DNA from: Streptomyces sp. SJL17-4
GTDB taxonomy: Bacteria > Actinomycetota > Actinomycetes > Streptomycetales > Streptomycetaceae
Direction: 5' to 3'
NCBI RefSeq assembly: GCF_036826855.1
Contig: NZ_CP104578.1
Location: forward strand, 2,790,001-2,854,000
Length of the DNA: 64,000 nt
Shown: piece by piece, positions 60,350 through 64,000 of the stretch
Position numbering within the stretch: position 1 is the stretch's first letter
How the letters are laid out: every line of letters starts with the position of its first letter
Program-made: the position numbers and the translations under genes
Notes under the pieces: model-generated
What the model was told of the DNA's origin: nothing
Databases searched by the model: none
What the model saw: only the letters and a program-made list of their open reading frames with translations

Positions 60350-60446
60350 CCGTACGGACGGAAGTGCGATCCGTACGGGCGGCGGCGCGATCCGTACGGA
60401 CGGGGGCTCTGTCCGTACGGACGGGGGCGGGACCGTCCGTACGGAC
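60350..60446. repeat. Five-copy 21-bp array of CCGTACGG palindromes
   Basis: CCGTACGG occurs at 60350, 60371, 60392, 60413 and 60437 (steps 21, 21, 21, 24 bp), in most copies as the 10-bp palindrome TCCGTACGGA followed by CGG. Confidence 0.88.
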
Positions 60447-60468
60447 AGCGGGAAGAAAGGGCGGGGGC

Positions 60469-60550
60469 GTGCTGCCGCTCCGGCATCTCCGCGCGGCGAT
60501 GCGCGTCGACACGCATCGATCGCGTCTCCCGCGATGTGGAGCGGCAGCAC
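60469..60550 (-). other. Structured hairpin element after SCO5389-family gene
   Basis: GTGCTGCCGCTCC (60469-60481) pairs with its complement at 60538-60550. The loop contains a second stem CGATGCG/CGCATCG (60497-60503, 60512-60518). It lies 7 nt past the minus-strand gene stop; it may be an elaborate terminator or structured RNA. Confidence 0.55.
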
Positions 60551-60556
60551 CATGTC

Positions 60557-60949
60557 TCAGCAGTCGCGCAGTTCCGGCGACTGGTTCAGCAGCTGCCCCC
60601 GTACGGACGTGAAGCGGGCGAGCCGCTCGTCCACCGACGGGTCCAGCGGGAACACCGCCACCCGGTGGCAGTTCTGGAAGGCGAGACGCACCCCGAAATG
60701 CCGCTGCAGCGCACCACGAATGGCATCGCTCGCGAGCGCGCGCAGCAGCTGACCACGTGCCTGCTCATTCGGCGGCGGCGTCTGGTTGTCGGCGAACTCT
60801 CCGCCGTCGACCTTCAGCTGAGCCACCAGAGAACTGATCATCTCCCATGCGTAGGGCAGGGAGGTCCGGACGCAGTCGACGAAGTCGGCTTCGTCGACCT
60901 CGCCTCGCTCGGCCTGTTCCAACAGTGCCGGTGAGACGTCGAGCGACAT
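60557..60949 (-). CDS. SCO5389-family protein
   Basis: A 130-aa protein of unknown function, recognised by SLDVSPALLEQAERGEVDEA, DFVDCVRTSLPYAWEMISSL and RHFGVRLAFQNCHRVAVFPL. It is soluble and mostly helical. ATG 60947-60949 has GGAG 6 nt upstream. A 7-bp hairpin (60965-60982, GACCCCG/CGGGGTC) lies just above the ribosome binding site. It is divergent from nucS, and the pairing seems conserved from memory. Confidence 0.85.
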   Translation of the reverse strand: MSLDVSPALLEQAERGEVDEADFVDCVRTSLPYAWEMISSLVAQLKVDGGEFADNQTPPPNEQARGQLLRALASDAIRGALQRHFGVRLAFQNCHRVAVFPLDPSVDERLARFTSVRGQLLNQSPELRDC

Positions 60950-61184
60950 GGGTTCTCCTCTCGCGACCCCGCGGACGGGGTCTTGCGGGCAGGGCGAGGA
61001 CCGGTCGGCCGAACACGCAGCGTGCGCGGACGACGACCTCCAGCTTCCACGGTAAGCGCGCAGTCCTGCACGCACCAGGAGATGGGGAACAGAACCGGCT
61101 GATAACCGACGGGTGTTCGGCTCAGGATCATGCCCGGAGGGGGTCCGGGTGATGCCCGAATCGCGCGGAAGAGCGCCCGTCTTG

Positions 61185-61190
61185 TAGCGT
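61185..61190 (+). promoter_or_regulatory. -10 box of nucS
   Basis: TAGCGT lies 8 nt before ATG 61199 with no Shine-Dalgarno sequence. The 249-bp gap 60950-61198 otherwise contains only the SCO5389 leader. Confidence 0.45.
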
Positions 61191-61198
61191 TGGCGACC

Positions 61199-61870
61199 AT
61201 GCGTCTCGTCATTGCCCGTTGCTCCGTGGACTACGCGGGCCGGCTCACGGCCCACCTGCCCTCCGCGCCCCGTCTGATCCTCGTCAAGGCAGACGGCAGC
61301 GTCTCCATCCACGCGGACGACAGGGCGTACAAACCGCTCAACTGGATGTCCCCGCCCTGCACGCTCAAGGAGGGTGCCGACGGTGAGGCGGGCATCTGGA
61401 CCGTGATCAACAAAGCGGGCGAGAAACTGATCATCACGATGGAGGAAGTCCTCCACGACTCCTCGCACGAACTCGGTGTGGACCCGGGTCTCATCAAGGA
61501 CGGCGTCGAGGCGCACCTCCAGGAACTGCTCGCCGACCGCATCGAGACCCTGGGCGAGGGCTACACCCTGATCCGCCGCGAGTACCCGACCGCGATCGGC
61601 CCGGTGGACATCCTCTGCCGGGACTCGGACGGCGCGACGGTCGCGGTCGAGATCAAGCGGCGCGGCGAGATCGACGGCGTCGAGCAGCTGACCCGCTACC
61701 TGGAGCTGCTCAACCGCGATCCGCACCTCGCGCCGGTGCGGGGCGTCTTCGCCGCCCAGGAGATCAAGCCGCAGGCCCGGGTCCTGGCGACGGACCGCGG
61801 GATCGGCTGCGTGGTCCTGGACTACGACGCGATGCGGGGCATCGAGGACGACAAGCTGCGGCTGTTCTGA
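61199..61870 (+). CDS. nucS: Mismatch-specific endonuclease NucS (EndoMS)
   Basis: A 223-aa enzyme for mismatch repair in actinobacteria lacking MutS/MutL (established). It begins [20 protein letters not shown]. The catalytic core has [20 protein letters not shown] (D-x-E-x-K) and QLTRYLELL. The C-terminus EDDKLRLF resembles the beta-clamp-binding motif of NucS. The start is set by the conserved N-terminus and -10 box. It is followed by a strong terminator shared with the converging gene. Confidence 0.95.
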   Translation: MRLVIARCSVDYAGRLTAHLPSAPRLILVKADGSVSIHADDRAYKPLNWMSPPCTLKEGADGEAGIWTVINKAGEKLIITMEEVLHDSSHELGVDPGLIKDGVEAHLQELLADRIETLGEGYTLIRREYPTAIGPVDILCRDSDGATVAVEIKRRGEIDGVEQLTRYLELLNRDPHLAPVRGVFAAQEIKPQARVLATDRGIGCVVLDYDAMRGIEDDKLRLF

Positions 61871-61887
61871 CGGACGGCGATGGCGGT

Positions 61888-61934
61888 ACGGGGACGGCCC
61901 CGGGTGCGGTGAACGCGCCCGGGGCCGTCCCCGT
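61888..61934. terminator. Bidirectional terminator between nucS and partial gene
   Basis: A perfect 17-bp stem (ACGGGGACGGCCCCGGG and complement) with a 13-nt loop. Confidence 0.85.
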
Positions 61935-61967
61935 CTTCGTACGCCCTCTTCGGCTCCGTGACGTCCG

Positions 61968-64000
61968 TCAGGCGGGCGTCTGCGAGGCGGTGGTGTCGCC
62001 GGGGGCGGGCGAGCCGCCGAGGGACGAGGACGCGGAGTTGCTGGGGCTGCCCTCCTCCGCCGGCGGGGTCGTCGCGGGCGTGGTCGTCGTGGGCGGGGTG
62101 GTGGTCGGCGGCGTCGCCGGCGGGGTGGTGGTGGTAGGCGGCGTCACCGGCGGGGTCGTGGTCGACGGCTTCGGCGACGTCGTCGTGGGCCGCGGAGGCC
62201 GCGAGGTCGGGTCCGTCGGCTGCTTCGTCGTCGTGGGCGGCGTGGTGGTCGTCGGGCTGTCCGAGGTCGACGGCGTGCCGGTGGTGCCCGGGGTTCCCGA
62301 GCTCGACGGGTCCGACGGGTCGGACGTGCCCGACGGGGAGGTGCTCCCGGAGACGGAGGGGCTCGGGGAGTCGGAGCGGGTGGCCTCGCCGGTCTCGCCG
62401 GGCTCCGCCTCGCCCTCGGCCGGCTGCTCCTCGCCGTCGATGCCGTCGTCGGTGGTGTCGTCGGTGGCCGTGCTGTCGGAGGTGACGCGGTTGGTGGCCG
62501 GGTCCTCGCCGTTGCCGGAGGTGGCGCCGAGGGTCACGACGGTGCCGAGGACGGCGACGAGGAGCGCGCCCGCGCCGACCGCGGCGAGGTTGCGGCGTGC
62601 GCCGCTGATGATGCCGCCCCTGAGGCTGGGGCGGCCGGCGCCCTTGGCGGTGTCGGGGCGGGTGATGAGCGTCGGGCCCTCGTCGGCGAAGTCGGGGAAC
62701 GCCGGCATCGAGGACTGCGCCGGGGCCCGCCCGGGGCCCCCGGACAGCGGGGCCTGGCTCACGGCGCCGCCCGGCGGCGTCGGGGAGGGCTCGGGGGCCG
62801 GTCTACGCCCGGGGCCGCGCAGGGAGGGAATGCCCCGGGGCGGTGAGACGGGCTCCTCGGCGCGGGTGGCGGCCGGGGCGGTGTGCTCCCCGGAGAGGTC
62901 GGCGACCAGGGCGAGCGCCCGGCGTCCCGCGACGGTGCCGCGCTTGTCGGCGAGCACCCCGCGCATGCCGATGGAGGCCTCCAGCTCGGCGCGGGCCCGC
63001 TCCAGGTTTCCGGCGCACAGGGCGAGGACACCGAGCTCGTGGTGGAAGTAGGCCTCCTCGGCGACCTCGCCGGTGAGCCGGGCGGCCTCCTGTCCGGCGC
63101 GCAGGACCCGCTCCCAGGCGCCCCAGTGCAGTCCGGCGGCGAAGGCCGGGGCGGCGGCGCGGGCGAGCAGGACGGCGGTGGCGCGGTGTTCGGTGGCGCG
63201 GTGCTCGGCCTCGGGGTTGCCCCGGGTGCCGGCGACGAGGACGGAGAGGGCGGCGAGCAGGGCGTCGGACTCGGCGGCGGCCCGCTCGGGGGTGACGGAG
63301 GGGTGCGCGGCCCACCAGGCGTAGTGCTGGGCGACGGTGTGGGCGCGGTCGGCGCCCTCCGTCTCGTACCCCTGGGCGAGGAGCTGGGTGAGGACCCCGG
63401 CGGCGAGCCGGTAGCGGGGTCCGACCGGGGAGAGCAGGCCGCAGGCCCGCAGTTCGCCGAGGGCGGCGTCGGCGTGGGTGTCGCCGACGAGGGCCGGCAG
63501 ATGGGCCTGGTGCGGGACCTCGCCGCCGAGGGCCACGGCGAAGCGCAGCGTGGTCTGGGCGGAGCGGCTGAGACGGGAGGCGAGCAGGGCGGCGGGGGCG
63601 GCGCCCTCGCCGAGGCTGGGCAGGGGTATCTCGCGCAGTTCGACGTCGGGGTCGTCGAGTCCGTCGAAGGCCGCGGCGGCGGCCGCCGCGGCCGCTTCGG
63701 GGTCGGCCGGCCCGAAGGCCTCTTCGAGGGCGCCGAAGGCGTCGAACTCGGCGGGGGTGACGCGGAGCCGGTCGCGCTGCCGGAGCAGGGCGCCGGCCTG
63801 GACGAAGCGGAGCGGCAGGCCCTCGGACTCGAACCACAGGTCCCCGGCCCAGTTCGCCTCGTCGTCGGTGAGGGTGCGGCCGACGGCGCTCTCCAGGAGC
63901 TTGAGCGCGGCGCCGCGGCCGAGGCCGGCGAGGTGGACGTCCTCGACCTGCGCGTCGGCCGAGGGCGCGGGGGTGTCGGGTCCGGCGGCGAGCAGGAAGG
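61968..64000 (-). CDS. Partial NB-ARC-like regulatory protein with TM and Thr/Pro tail
   Basis: The 5' end lies beyond the window; the frame is open to base 64000, giving at least 677 residues. The visible part begins with a winged-helix-like stretch (DDEANWAGDLWFESEGLPLR), then LRFAVALGGEVPHQAHLPAL and alpha-helical repeats typical of NB-ARC/SARP-type ATPases. A TM segment (NLAAVGAGALLVAVLGTVVT) is followed by an acidic and then long Thr/Pro/Ser-rich extracellular tail. The ATPase P-loop should lie in the missing part. It is probably a membrane-anchored STAND-type regulator (inference). Confidence 0.7.
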   Translation of the reverse strand, partial: FLLAAGPDTPAPSADAQVEDVHLAGLGRGAALKLLESAVGRTLTDDEANWAGDLWFESEGLPLRFVQAGALLRQRDRLRVTPAEFDAFGALEEAFGPADPEAAAAAAAAAFDGLDDPDVELREIPLPSLGEGAAPAALLASRLSRSAQTTLRFAVALGGEVPHQAHLPALVGDTHADAALGELRACGLLSPVGPRYRLAAGVLTQLLAQGYETEGADRAHTVAQHYAWWAAHPSVTPERAAAESDALLAALSVLVAGTRGNPEAEHRATEHRATAVLLARAAAPAFAAGLHWGAWERVLRAGQEAARLTGEVAEEAYFHHELGVLALCAGNLERARAELEASIGMRGVLADKRGTVAGRRALALVADLSGEHTAPAATRAEEPVSPPRGIPSLRGPGRRPAPEPSPTPPGGAVSQAPLSGGPGRAPAQSSMPAFPDFADEGPTLITRPDTAKGAGRPSLRGGIISGARRNLAAVGAGALLVAVLGTVVTLGATSGNGEDPATNRVTSDSTATDDTTDDGIDGEEQPAEGEAEPGETGEATRSDSPSPSVSGSTSPSGTSDPSDPSSSGTPGTTGTPSTSDSPTTTTPPTTTKQPTDPTSRPPRPTTTSPKPSTTTPPVTPPTTTTPPATPPTTTPPTTTTPATTPPAEEGSPSNSASSSLGGSPAPGDTTASQTPA

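Overview
This 64 kb stretch is ordinary Streptomyces chromosome. The DNA is very GC-rich, codons almost always end in G or C, and coding is dense on both strands. Marker genes include scy and filP (polar cytoskeleton), an absC-like MarR gene, icmA, cslA-glxA and an AfsA-type gene. From memory, the order glgB, helD-like, thioredoxin, pfkA, pta-ackA-pyk, icmA, absC, two-component system, meaB, thiolase, mce, scy, filP, ABC transporters, nucS follows the S. coelicolor SCO5440-SCO5386 core region. No tRNA, rRNA, prophage, insertion sequence or CRISPR array was seen.

Region by region. 1-8.2 kb: the 3' part of glgB, an orphan AfsA-type butyrolactone synthase gene converging with a HelD/HelR-type RNA polymerase recycling factor, a MerR-thioredoxin pair, an Lrp/AsnC regulator divergent from an epimerase/aldo-keto reductase pair. 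8.3-12.6 kb: dctA divergent from a DcuS/DcuR-type two-component system. 12.7-17.2 kb: a signalling block of HTH regulator, tyrosine phosphatase, membrane Ser/Thr kinase and a membrane-spanning HTH protein. 17.4-23.7 kb: central carbon genes pfkA, pta, ackA and pyk. 23.9-28.2 kb: a three-gene secreted/membrane cluster (DUF6230/DUF6114) and a thioredoxin-TPR protein. 28.5-31.9 kb: TetR, icmA, DUF3817 and MarR. 32-37 kb: the cslZ-glxA-cslA tip-glycan cluster. 37-39.2 kb: an autoregulated SRPBCC-DUF4166-TetR operon. 39.3-42.7 kb: a thiamine-binding protein, a second DUF3817, three AIM24 paralogs and absC. 42.8-45.6 kb: an OmpR-type two-component system with a divergent PepSY protein. 46-48.8 kb: meaB-thiolase and mce. 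49-54.5 kb: scy and filP. 54.7-58.7 kb: two ABC-2 type transporters. 58.8-64 kb: a zinc-ribbon protein, a luciferase-like monooxygenase, an SCO5389-family protein, nucS and a partial ATPase-type regulator.

Themes. Acetate, methylmalonyl-CoA and isobutyryl-CoA metabolism recur (pta-ackA, icmA, mce, meaB, thiolase). Apical growth genes cluster (scy, filP, cslA, glxA). Many genes look leaderless: a TAnnnT -10 box lies 6-9 nt from the start codon with no Shine-Dalgarno sequence. The strongest non-coding signals are a 22-bp perfect palindrome at icmA, paired mirror-image operators at 39.2 kb, a large dyad at dctA, a ~200-bp imperfect palindrome at 45.7 kb, a 273-bp tandem repeat inside scy, and a 21-bp palindromic array at 60.4 kb. 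All family names rest on recognising sequence motifs by eye; no database search was run.
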